DNA from: an uncultured Clostridia bacterium
Lineage (GTDB): Bacteria > Bacillota > Clostridia > Peptostreptococcales > Anaerovoracaceae
DNA: 14,002 nucleotides
Reading direction: 5' to 3'
Assembly: GCA_934255435.1 (NCBI GenBank)
Contig: CAKQNZ010000047.1
Span: 1 to 14,002 of the forward strand
The position numbers and the translations under genes are program-made. Below, piece by piece: positions 1 to 6,691 of the stretch (position 1 is its first letter; each line of letters begins with the position of its first letter). The notes beneath the pieces were generated by a model that saw only the letters and a list, made by a program, of their open reading frames with translations, made no database searches and was not told the origin of the DNA.

Positions 1-952
1 CAAGAGCCTTACAGCGTCTCTTGGCAAAACGGGCAGCAATATGGACCAGCTGATGAAACAGCTCGGTAAAAGTGTCAGCAGTATCCAGGACCTCACTGAT
101 TCTGCTACTGCAGATCTGACGAAGATCAGGCTGGCTCTCGATACATCAGGCAAACTGCTGAACAACGCATCTGACAGAGTGGACAGCCTTGTCAGCAAGC
201 TCGAGAAGATGCAGCAGACCGGCGACTTTTCAGAGCTGAAGGATCTGTTCAAAGACAACAACGACGAACTCAGTGCATTCCTGGCAAAGCCTGTATCTCT
301 GAAGACTATAAAGGTCTACGAGATAGAAAACTACGGTTCGTCCATGGCTCCGTTCTACTCAACGCTGGCTATATGGATAGGCGGCATCATCATGGTAGCC
401 ATGATGTCGGTAGTCGTGCCGGCGGGAGCTCTTGAAGGACTTGAACGAGTCAGGAACAACCAGCTTTACCTGGGCAGATATCTGACGTTCCTGATACTGG
501 GTATAGCCCAGAGCACGCTGATAGGTCTTGGCGACCTGTTCTACCTGGGAATACAGTGCAGGCATCCGTTCCTGTTCATGCTGGCATGCTGGGTATCAAG
601 TATAGTCTACGTCAACATAATATATACACTTACTGTTTCCTTCGGAGACATAGGTAAAGCCATCAGTGTAGTGCTGCTTGTGATGCAGGTGGCAGGCACC
701 GGAGGTACTTTCCCTATCGAGGTGGCGCCGGAATTCTTCAGAGCCGTTTATCCTATGCTGCCATTCACACACAGCATGGCAGCGCTGAGAGAGACCGTGG
801 GAGGTCTTTACGGCATGGACTACTGGATGGATCTGGGCAAACTGCTGATCTTCCTGGTACTGTCGCTGATACTTGGTCTTGTGCTCAGAAAACCGGTGAT
901 AAGGCTGAACGACAGATTTTCCGAAAAACTGGAAGAAACGAAGATCATGTAG
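1..952 (+). CDS. YhgE/Pip family membrane protein, C-terminal part (5' end outside window)
   Basis: The reading frame is open from the first base (first full codon at 2), so the gene starts upstream; 316 residues are visible. The first ~90 residues are hydrophilic and predicted helical or coiled coil, rich in Ser, Leu and Asp. After the segment KVYEIENYGSSMAPFYSTLA come about five membrane segments, near visible residues 119-141, 158-181, 187-210, 217-237 and 276-296. The NYGSSMAPFY entry into the first helix and the GTFPIEV stretch after the fourth are typical of the YhgE/Pip C-terminal domain, which belongs to the ABC-2 permease superfamily. Family members are linked to phage infection (Pip) and to type VII-like secretion or export, but their transport role is not settled. 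I am sure of the family and unsure of the function. The next gene starts 84 nt downstream. Confidence 0.85.
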   Translation, partial: KSLTASLGKTGSNMDQLMKQLGKSVSSIQDLTDSATADLTKIRLALDTSGKLLNNASDRVDSLVSKLEKMQQTGDFSELKDLFKDNNDELSAFLAKPVSLKTIKVYEIENYGSSMAPFYSTLAIWIGGIIMVAMMSVVVPAGALEGLERVRNNQLYLGRYLTFLILGIAQSTLIGLGDLFYLGIQCRHPFLFMLACWVSSIVYVNIIYTLTVSFGDIGKAISVVLLVMQVAGTGGTFPIEVAPEFFRAVYPMLPFTHSMAALRETVGGLYGMDYWMDLGKLLIFLVLSLILGLVLRKPVIRLNDRFSEKLEETKIM

Positions 953-1036
953 ACCGCAGACAGGTCATGGTGATGTGGGGAATAAATAAGGGTGTCCGTT
1001 ATCGTGCGGATACGTTCACAAAAGGAGGATAAGAGA

Positions 1037-1366
1037 GTGGCATTAAGCTATCTGGCTATAATGATAACGGTGGTCTGCGTCATAAGCACGGCAGGGCTTC
1101 TGCTGATGTATCTGCTTCGAAGCGAGACCGCTAAAAAATATATTTTTTACGTGATGGCTGTATGGGGGATCATAGTCGCAGCAGTGGCTGCAGGGAGCAT
1201 GCCGATGAACTGGCTCTTCAGCCGGGCTCTGGCATGGTCGATGGTCTTCCTTGGCATAGCAGGCGTTGTGGTTAGCATTTTAGGAAAAAACCGCAGACAC
1301 AGACTGTATGCTTTCCTGCTGGTGACTGTATCGGTGATTGGCAGTACGCTGTGCTTTGTGATCTGA
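1037..1366 (+). CDS. small four-helix membrane protein, unknown function
   Basis: A 109-residue, very hydrophobic protein. Four membrane helices are visible at about residues 2-24, 33-53, 63-83 and 88-109, with short basic loops (for example GKNRRHR between helices 3 and 4). I chose the GTG start at 1037 because AAAGGAGG (1021-1028) lies 8 nt upstream. An in-frame GTG at 992 would add 15 charged residues but has no good ribosome binding site. It sits between the YhgE/Pip gene and crcB, 75 nt before crcB, probably in one transcript. Its size and helix count resemble a CrcB subunit, but it lacks the GGxxGxxxRY, pore Asn and Phe-box motifs. I do not recognise the family. Confidence 0.65.
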   Translation: MALSYLAIMITVVCVISTAGLLLMYLLRSETAKKYIFYVMAVWGIIVAAVAAGSMPMNWLFSRALAWSMVFLGIAGVVVSILGKNRRHRLYAFLLVTVSVIGSTLCFVI

Positions 1367-1441
1367 CAGGGCAGAGGCAGCCGCTTTTGTTCCTGCGGGA
1401 GATGACCTGCAGGCATCATCCGGAAGGAGAAATGATATAAT

Positions 1442-1822
1442 ATGTTATGGGATTGCATGGCAGTAGGCGCAGGAGGTTTTATAGGATCGGTACTGAGATA
1501 CGCCGTAAGTCTGATGCCTTTTTTCAGTCGCCATGAACTGCCGCTGCAGACGCTGATTGTCAATGTGGCGGGTGCATTCATCATAGGATTCATAGCAGGG
1601 AGCATGGGGAACGGCGGGAAACTGGACGGCAGGACTGTACTGTTCCTCAGGACAGGGTTCTGCGGAGGATTCACCACTTTTTCGACATTTTCCCTGGAAT
1701 CCCTGGGACTTATAGAGTCAGGCAGGACAGGGCTTTTCATAGTATACACATTGATGAGTCTGATAATGTGCATCGCAGGAGTATTTGCAGGCAGAGCGGC
1801 GGCAGGTGCGATGAACGCCTGA
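1442..1822 (+). CDS. crcB: fluoride ion channel CrcB/FluC
   Basis: A 126-residue four-helix membrane protein of the Fluc family, which exports toxic fluoride passively. Diagnostic features are GGFIGSVLRY at 11-20, the pore asparagine N41 (IVNVAGAF), and the GFCGGFTTFSTF segment at 72-83. This segment carries the central sodium-site region and the phenylalanine box residues F80 and F83. Length matches the family. Only one copy is seen, so a dual-topology homodimer is expected. The ATG at 1442 is preceded by AAGGAG (1424-1429) at a slightly long 12-nt spacing. I found no fluoride riboswitch in the 75 nt upstream. The AIM24 gene follows 67 nt after the stop. Confidence 0.95.
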   Translation: MLWDCMAVGAGGFIGSVLRYAVSLMPFFSRHELPLQTLIVNVAGAFIIGFIAGSMGNGGKLDGRTVLFLRTGFCGGFTTFSTFSLESLGLIESGRTGLFIVYTLMSLIMCIAGVFAGRAAAGAMNA

Positions 1823-1889
1823 GCCGAAGATGACAGAAACAGGACAACGTATGGGATATGCCCTGCAAAGGGCAGAAAGGAACATGAAT

Positions 1890-2576
1890 ATGAGGTACGA
1901 GATAAAAGGAGATACACTGCCGGTAGTTATATGCTATCTGGAAAACGGTGAGACGCTGGTGACTGAAGGCGGAGGTATGGCATGGATGTCGCCGAATATG
2001 AAGATGGAAACATCATCCAACGGAGGCGTTGGCAAGATGCTGGGACGTATGTTCTCAGGCGAGAAGATGTTCCAGAACTTCTATACAGCAATGGGCGGTA
2101 ACGGTATGATAGCTTTCGCATCGTGCTTTCCGGGCTCGATACGTGCTTTCGAAATAGCACCGGGTAAGGAGATCATAGCGCAGAAATCAGCATTCCTTGC
2201 CAGTGAATCAGGCGTGGACTGCTCAGTACATATCAACAAGAAACTGAGTTCAGGATTTTTTGGCGGAGAAGGTTTCATCATGCAGAGATTTTCCGGAAAC
2301 GGGATAATGTTCGCTGAGTTCGACGGACACGTTGTGGAATACGAACTCAAGGAAGGTCAGCAGATCGTCGTGGATACCGGGCATATGGCTGCAATGACAG
2401 CAAGCTGCAGGATGGAGATCGTGAGCGTTCCGGGTCTCAAGAACAAATTCTTCGGCGGTGAGGGACTGTTCAACACTGTGATCACAGGTCCGGGCCACAT
2501 ATGGCTGCAGACGATGCCGATAAGTAACGTGGCAGGAGCGTTGAGACCGTATATGCCGACAGGCGGAAATGACTGA
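1890..2576 (+). CDS. AIM24 / TIGR00266 family protein
   Basis: A 228-residue soluble protein built of repeated beta-rich units, with recurring Gly-rich turns of the type FFGGEGF/FFGGEGLF (visible twice, in SGFFGGEGFIMQRFSG and NKFFGGEGLFNTVITG) and the end GHIWLQTMP. These are hallmarks of the AIM24 family (TIGR00266, former DUF124), whose bacterial biochemical role is unknown. The frame is open further upstream to 1830. I prefer ATG 1890 (MRYEIKGDTLPVVIC) because family members start this way and AAAGG (1876-1880) is 9 nt before it; ATG 1884 is only 3 nt from that site. It lies 67 nt after crcB and is followed by a strong terminator, so it is probably the last gene of that transcript. Confidence 0.88.
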   Translation: MRYEIKGDTLPVVICYLENGETLVTEGGGMAWMSPNMKMETSSNGGVGKMLGRMFSGEKMFQNFYTAMGGNGMIAFASCFPGSIRAFEIAPGKEIIAQKSAFLASESGVDCSVHINKKLSSGFFGGEGFIMQRFSGNGIMFAEFDGHVVEYELKEGQQIVVDTGHMAAMTASCRMEIVSVPGLKNKFFGGEGLFNTVITGPGHIWLQTMPISNVAGALRPYMPTGGND

Positions 2577-2640
2577 CACGACAGCGGCAGTCTGACAGAC
2601 ACAGCATGAACGAAAGATAAATAAAATGATAGTACAACAG

Positions 2641-2681
2641 CAGAGCCTGCGATAGGAACATATCGCAGGGTCTGTTTTTTT
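2641..2681 (+). terminator. intrinsic terminator after the AIM24 gene
   Basis: Arms 2641-2654 and 2661-2674 pair over 14 positions with one G-G mismatch. The loop is GGAACA, and seven T residues follow at 2675-2681. This is a textbook Rho-independent terminator, 64 nt after the AIM24 stop. Confidence 0.92.
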
Positions 2682-2700
2682 GTGGATTTAAGCCTGTTTT

Positions 2701-2734
2701 GGCGGGTTTATCCGGCAAAACAAATAAACCGCCC
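2701..2734. repeat. imperfect inverted repeat, 11-bp arms
   Basis: GGCGGGTTTAT (2701-2711) faces ATAAACCGCCC (2724-2734), pairing at 9 of 11 positions. There is no T run on either side, so it does not look like a terminator. It lies just downstream of the real terminator, in the 448-nt gap between the AIM24 and DUF5688 genes. Role unknown. Confidence 0.45.
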
Positions 2735-2797
2735 GCTATGCGGAGGCCTCGATTGTGATGACTTGATGGAATTTAATTACAAATTTAGAAAAATATA

Positions 2798-2826
2798 TTG
2801 ACAAAATATGGAAAACGGTTTAAGGT
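2798..2826 (+). promoter_or_regulatory. candidate promoter for the DUF5688 gene
   Basis: A perfect -35 box TTGACA (2798-2803) lies in an AT-rich stretch. The -10 is weak: TTTAAG at 2819-2824 (15-nt spacer) or TAAGGT at 2821-2826 (17-nt spacer). The gene start is about 200 nt downstream, giving a long leader. The exact match of the -35 is the main support. Confidence 0.35.
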
Positions 2827-2870
2827 GTATTTACCATAAATTACCTCAACAAAATGGTAGATCCGGGTAC

Positions 2871-2901
2871 CGGCATACCGCAGACAGCTGATGGTATGCC
2901 G
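2871..2901 (+). repeat. perfect 9-bp inverted repeat in the DUF5688 leader
   Basis: CGGCATACC (2871-2879) and CGG-complementary GGTATGCCG (2893-2901) pair perfectly around a 13-nt loop. There is no T run. In RNA this would be a stable hairpin in the leader of the DUF5688 gene; in DNA it could be an operator. The flanks also carry short direct copies of ATCCGG at 2861 and near 2906. Confidence 0.5.
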
Positions 2902-3024
2902 CAGCATCCGGACAGAAGAAGAGGTATATGGTGCAGAACATAACAGATGGATATACCGCATACTGTGCAGGGATACCGGTGGCCTGCGGGGTCAGGCGGA
3001 TATATGGGCGAAAGGAGATCTACA

Positions 3025-3948
3025 ATGCCAGGGAGTTTATCTTATGAAAGTTTCAGGAGCGTGATACTGTCGCAGATAGAAAAGCGATTTGACGGCGACA
3101 GCGATATCAGTGAGGTATATATCAGAGAGACAGTTAAGAACAATGATAAAGTGAGGGACACGCTTATGGTACATTCTGAAAGGAACAGATGCATGCCGTG
3201 TCTGCATATCGATGATCTTTACCATATGTACGAAACGGAAAATGTCAGCATCGACAGCATGGTGGACAGCATCAGCGAGTTTTTTTACAGCTACAGTCAG
3301 GGGCATCAGCCTGTACCCGGCGGACTCAAGGATATGATACTGGATTTTGACTGTATGGAGCCGCTGATAGAGTGTCGCCTTGTGAATGGCGACGCCAACC
3401 GGCAGCGGCTGAAAGACATGCCCCATAAACGTATCGGGGAGTTTGCACTGACTTATCAGGCCAGGACAGGGGAGGCACGTCACGGCTATTATATGATGCA
3501 GATAGATGAGAGACTGATGCAGGAATGGGGTGTCGATGAAGAGGAGCTTCATGAAACAGCCGTCAGGAACATGGACCTGGAACACAATTTCGTTTTCAGG
3601 CATATGGACGAGCTTATGGGGATGAGCCTCGGCAGCAATATGTTCGTACTGACGAGCCGCAGCAAAATCAACGGAGCTATCGTGATCATATCGGAAGAAG
3701 TCCGCCGCAAAGTCAGCAGCTATATGGGCGGAGATTATTACATACTGCCTTCGTCGATACATGAACTGATAATAATCGCCGCAGACAGGGCGCCTTCACC
3801 TGAGTGCCTTGCAGATATGGTGAGGGAGGTGAACAGGACGAAATATGTTTCGCCGGAGGAATTCCTGTCGGACAATGTATATGAATATATAGCTGAGATG
3901 GATGTGATAGTTAAGACTGGTGGCGAAGCGGACACTTTACTGATGTGA
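3025..3948 (+). CDS. DUF5688 family protein
   Basis: A 307-residue soluble protein without signal peptide or membrane segment. The C-terminal half carries what I recognise as the DUF5688 pattern: SNMFVLTSRSKINGA (SKINGA starts at residue 213), YILPSSIHE near residue 240, MVREVNRTKYVSPEEFLSDNVYEY near 270-295. The N-terminus with VKNNDKVRDTLMV also fits. The family is of unknown function; I know it mostly from Lachnospiraceae-type genomes. The frame is open to 2947, but I chose ATG 3025 because AAGGAG (3012-3017) lies 7 nt before it and the 26 extra residues do not look like the family. It appears to stand alone, with its own candidate promoter and a hairpin downstream. Confidence 0.85.
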   Translation: MPGSLSYESFRSVILSQIEKRFDGDSDISEVYIRETVKNNDKVRDTLMVHSERNRCMPCLHIDDLYHMYETENVSIDSMVDSISEFFYSYSQGHQPVPGGLKDMILDFDCMEPLIECRLVNGDANRQRLKDMPHKRIGEFALTYQARTGEARHGYYMMQIDERLMQEWGVDEEELHETAVRNMDLEHNFVFRHMDELMGMSLGSNMFVLTSRSKINGAIVIISEEVRRKVSSYMGGDYYILPSSIHELIIIAADRAPSPECLADMVREVNRTKYVSPEEFLSDNVYEYIAEMDVIVKTGGEADTLLM

Positions 3949-3951
3949 GAA

Positions 3952-3991
3952 TGCCCGCCAGCATGACATTGTGTGTGATATGTGGCGGGCA
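3952..3991 (+). repeat. perfect 9-bp inverted repeat just after the DUF5688 gene
   Basis: TGCCCGCCA (3952-3960) and TGGCGGGCA (3983-3991) pair perfectly around a 22-nt loop, beginning 4 nt after the stop codon. Position and GC content suggest a transcription end or mRNA-stabilising hairpin, but no T run follows, so it is not a standard intrinsic terminator. Confidence 0.5.
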
Positions 3992-4165
3992 GGCACATAT
4001 TACTGTCATGAACTGTTCATATTGTGAAATCTTCGGGTAATAAAGCACACACAATATATTTTTTACTGTCAGATACAGTACAGATACCGGATGTAGAATC
4101 AGGAAAAGAGTCAAAACGTCAGGGTATTGGAGCGAATCTACATATGATCATAAGGAGGGGAACTA

Positions 4166-4739
4166 TTGATAGAAGTCAGGAACCTTACAAAACGGTATGG
4201 AGATCATCTGGCAGTGAATGATCTGACTTTCACCATCGACAAAGGCAGGATATATGGCTTTCTCGGACCGAACGGTGCAGGTAAAAGCACGACGCTGAAT
4301 ATGATTTCAGGATATCTTGCAGCTACAGAAGGTACAGTTCTGATCGACGGCAAAGACATACTTAAAGAACCGGAACAGGCGAAGCGCTCCATAGGCTATC
4401 TGCCGGATCTGCCACCTGTATATACTGATATGACGGTGAGGGAATATCTTGTGTTCGTAAAGGGATATCGCTGCCTGCGTGGCAGGAAGCGGCGATGTGC
4501 GGATAACAGGAAGCAGAGGCACCGGCAATGATATACATGATGTCGTCATCGCTCCCGGAGCAGATGTATATGAAGACATCGACACAGGATGTACAGTCTC
4601 CCTCAGGGAAAAACTGTTTTTCGCATTCTCTGAAGCAGGCGTACCGCTTCTTTCTATGACAGAACAGCACAGTACCCTGGAACAGGTTTATCTGAAGCTG
4701 ACTCAGGGAGGAGGTGCCGCAGATGAAAGCGATCTTTAA
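4166..4739 (+). pseudogene. ABC exporter ATPase, internally deleted and frameshifted
   Basis: The head starts at TTG 4166 with AAGGAGG 4152-4158. It encodes a normal GldA-like ABC ATPase N-terminus: Walker A GPNGAGKST at residues 34-42, then IGYLPDLPPVYTDMTVREYLVFV at about 77-98. After that the sequence jumps near 4458-4463 to a family C-terminal tail in another frame. The tail reads from about 4461 to 4739 (REKLFFAFSEAGVPLLSMTEQHSTLEQVYLKLT). The ABC signature, Walker B and H-loop region, roughly 120-130 residues in intact relatives, is absent. The head frame ends at TGA 4529-4531 after about 24 nonsense residues. A working ATPase is impossible. The tail still overlaps the permease start, preserving the old operon architecture. 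The Q-loop position has Leu in PDLPP where I would expect EQPP. Confidence 0.88.
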
Positions 4740-5679
4740 AAAGGAACTGAAGTCGTATTTCTGCTCGATGACTGGATATGCACTTGTGTCTTTTCTGATA
4801 ATCTTTGTCGGTATTTATTTCATGATATACAACATGGGGTATGGCTATCCGTATTTTTCATATACTCTTTCGGGCGTCATGCTTGTGCTGATGGTATTCG
4901 TGCCGGTACTGACTATGCGGTCATTTGCAGAGGAACGCAAGAACCGTACTGATCAGCTGCTGCTGACTTCGCCGGTGAAGATCAGGGACATCGTGGCAGG
5001 TAAATATCTCGCTATGGTGACAGTCTTCTGCGTGCCGAATGCGGTTTTCTGCCTGTTCCCTCTGATAATCAGGATGCAGGGCAATGCCAACCTGCTGTCA
5101 GATTATATAGCTATCCTCGAATTTGTGATCCTCGGATGCACATTCATCGCAGCCGGCATGTTTTTTTCAAGCATCACGGAGAGTCCTATGATCGCAGCAG
5201 TATCGACCTTTGCAGTGACTCAGGTACTTTATATATGGGATACGCTGATGGGATATCTGCCGGATTCGGCGGGCGGCAATCTGGCAGTGATAATACCGGA
5301 AATAACAGACTCCAGCGGACTTACCGGAAGACTCAGTTCAGGTACGGTGCTTATGAACAACTGCAGAGCCTTCGGACTTGGTGAGAGCAGTGACGATATA
5401 ACCGTAAACGCCATTATGGAAACCTCAGAGAACGGCTACCTTGTGTCAGGCAGCTCTTAGAAAAAGGGCAGCTTCGCAGTAGGCGCAGCAGCATCGTATA
5501 CAGCGGAGAAAAGTGATGACGGTTCTGATGGTGATGTGGCGTCGGGCAATCTCATTGTCTTCGGATCGACGACACTGATCGATGATTCGATAACTGCTTC
5601 CTTTGCCAATCTGGACAACAGGACAATGTTCATGAATACTGTTTCATCGGCTGCCGGATCTGACGGACAGACGCCGTGA
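4723..5679 (+). pseudogene. ABC-2 permease N-terminal half fused in frame to a GldG-like C-terminus, interrupted by a stop
   Basis: ATG 4723 (AGGGAGGAGG upstream) starts MKAIFKKELKSYF, the usual start of this ABC-2 permease family. TLSGV, LTMRSFAEER and TDQLLLTSPV follow, and four or five membrane helices run to about residue 178. From about residue 181 (nt 5260-5280) the sequence is no longer permease. It matches the soluble C-terminal region of GldG-type partners: AVIIPEITDSSGLTGRLSSGTVLM, then after TAG (5458-5460) KGSFAVGAAASY, LIVFGSTTLIDDSI and NRTMFMNTVSSAAG, ending at TGA 5677. The last permease helices and most of the GldG-like gene, including its C-terminal anchor, are missing. The frame before and after the TAG is the same, so one substitution explains it. 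This is the second deletion in the same operon. The 245-residue product up to the TAG is probably non-functional. Confidence 0.85.
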
Positions 5680-5727
5680 TGCAGTATTTTTTCTTTCAGG
5701 CTGATATGATATGGTTTTCAAAGTATT

Positions 5728-5748
5728 ATGATGATATAATATCATCAT
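5728..5748. promoter_or_regulatory. palindrome centred on a -10 box upstream of the LuxR-type gene
   Basis: Arms ATGATGATA (5728-5736) and TATCATCAT (5740-5748) are perfect inverted repeats with a 3-nt centre. The consensus -10 box TATAAT (5735-5740) lies in the middle. A protein bound here would block the promoter. No good -35 is seen: the matching positions read TGGTTT. Transcription from here would start about 40 nt before the regulator start codon. Confidence 0.6.
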
Positions 5749-5785
5749 TACGGAAGTGTTCAGGAGAGGGCGGAAAGGAAAATCT

Positions 5786-6547
5786 ATGCTTACGGAGAAG
5801 GAATGGCTGTTTATAAATGAGATAATAAATGAGATCTATCAGGCAAATACCCTGTCAGGTCTGGGCGAGGTGTTCCTCAGGCTGATAAGAAAACTGATAC
5901 CTTTCAGAGCAGCAGAACTCACTATGGTGGACGACCAGCTGCGGGACAAGCAGTTTGCTGCGGTAGGCATAACCGAGGACGATGTGAAGGAATACAATGA
6001 AAAATACGTCATGTCGGATTACAGGAACGAGATATTCACCTTTCCGAAATCCATGTCATACTGCGACAGCGATCTTATCGATGAAGAGAAAAGACACGAC
6101 ACAGATCTTTACCGCAACTGGATGGAGCCAATGGGCATAGAGTCCTGCGGAGGACTGATGATCAGAGTAAGCAGCGAGATGATATGCTGCATAAACATAT
6201 TCCGGGGAGAGGCTCATGGCTCGCTGACCGAGAGGGATATGTTCATACTGGATCTGTTCATCGGTCACCTGGAGAATATAATCGCAGGACTCATGACCGA
6301 AACCGCAGCAGGCACACTGAAGTATGAATACATGAAAGAGTATGGCAGCCTGACAAGGAGGGAAAAGGAGATATTCCCATATATCCTCAAAGGCTATTCC
6401 AACAGTGATATAAGCGAGGCTTTCTATGTTTCGGAGTCCACAGCCAAGAAACATGTCTACAATATAATTTCCAAGTTCGGTGTTTCAAGCAGAGGTGAGC
6501 TTATAAAATATGTGATATCAGCACAGCAGCTGTTGAAAGATGAGTAA
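5786..6547 (+). CDS. LuxR-type transcriptional regulator with N-terminal sensor-like domain
   Basis: A 253-residue protein. Residues 188-243 form a clear GerE/LuxR helix-turn-helix: SLTRREKEIFPYILKGYSNSDISEAFYVSESTAKKHVYNI with the following KFGVSSRGEL. The first ~175 residues resemble a GAF-like ligand domain (alternating helices and strands) but show no receiver-domain aspartate pattern and no membrane segment. This suggests a cytoplasmic one-component regulator; the ligand is unknown. ATG 5786 is preceded by AAAGGA (5774-5779) 6 nt away, so I prefer it over the upstream in-frame start. It lies directly upstream of the transporter/hydrolase/aminotransferase run in the same direction, so it is a likely regulator of those genes, and possibly of itself through the palindrome on its -10 box. 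Confidence 0.88.
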   Translation: MLTEKEWLFINEIINEIYQANTLSGLGEVFLRLIRKLIPFRAAELTMVDDQLRDKQFAAVGITEDDVKEYNEKYVMSDYRNEIFTFPKSMSYCDSDLIDEEKRHDTDLYRNWMEPMGIESCGGLMIRVSSEMICCINIFRGEAHGSLTERDMFILDLFIGHLENIIAGLMTETAAGTLKYEYMKEYGSLTRREKEIFPYILKGYSNSDISEAFYVSESTAKKHVYNIISKFGVSSRGELIKYVISAQQLLKDE

Positions 6548-6563
6548 AACTGCAAAAAGGTAG

Positions 6564-6603
6564 AAAAAAAGACCATAAAGTATAAAAAAGGACCAGTAAT
6601 TAT
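6564..6603. repeat. tandem 20-bp direct repeat between regulator and transporter genes
   Basis: Two adjacent units (6564-6583 and 6584-6603) agree at 16 of 20 positions. Each consists of an A run, GACCA and an AT-rich end. The GACCA cores (6571-6575, 6591-6595) are exactly 20 bp apart, close to two helical turns. The repeat begins 17 nt after the LuxR-type stop codon. It could be a regulator binding site for the downstream operon. Confidence 0.5.
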
Positions 6604-6611
6604 CAGAAAAT

Positions 6612-6641
6612 TCGACAAAAGAGATAATTTACCGAATATAT
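6612..6641 (+). promoter_or_regulatory. weak candidate promoter for the transporter operon
   Basis: TCGACA (6612-6617, 5 of 6 to the -35 consensus) and ATATAT (6636-6641) are separated by 18 nt. The site lies directly between the tandem repeat and a long inverted repeat. The -10 is poor, so this is only a suggestion. If used, transcription would start inside the inverted repeat at 6643-6676. Confidence 0.25.
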
Positions 6642-6642
6642 C

Positions 6643-6680
6643 ATAAATGCTATCATTTAAATACGGTAGCATTTATTTTT
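6643..6680 (+). terminator. hairpin with T run, terminator or attenuator before the transporter operon
   Basis: ATAAATGCTATC (6643-6654) pairs with GGTAGCATTTAT (6665-6676) through 12 positions including one T-G wobble. The loop is 10 nt and TTTT follows (6677-6680). It can end transcription from the LuxR-type gene 96 nt upstream. The stem is AT-rich, so efficiency is uncertain; it could alternatively be an operator. Confidence 0.6.
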
Positions 6681-6691
6681 ATAGCGTAGGA

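Noticed and set aside
992..1036. GTG 992 as the start of the small membrane protein
   Set aside because: There is no ribosome binding site before it, while an ideal one precedes GTG 1037. The extra residues are charged and overlap that site.
1037..1366. A second CrcB subunit
   Set aside because: It has no GGxxGxxxRY, no pore Asn context and no GGFTTFSTF segment; similar size and helix count are not enough.
1367..1441. Fluoride riboswitch upstream of crcB
   Set aside because: I looked for the GGCGATGG-type hairpin followed by AAAC and the TGATG/CCTAC pairing strand here and in 953-1036. Neither stretch has that pattern.
1147..1917. Long minus-strand reading frame over the crcB region
   Set aside because: Mirror of real + strand genes; no family resemblance, and it covers two genes and their gap.
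3037..3762. 241-aa minus-strand reading frame inside the DUF5688 gene
   Set aside because: Antisense shadow; His- and Cys-rich product with no recognisable fold, and the + strand gene is well supported.
4024..4221. A short + strand reading frame between the DUF5688 gene and the ABC remnant
   Set aside because: Low-complexity polar product, no ribosome binding site, and overlap with the well-supported ATPase start in another frame.
4166..5679. Programmed frameshifting or stop readthrough giving functional ABC proteins
   Set aside because: The catalytic ATPase core and the rest of the permease are physically absent, so recoding could not restore function.
4440..5700. Insertion sequence as cause of the ABC operon damage
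   Set aside because: No transposase fragment, terminal inverted repeats or target duplications are visible at either junction.
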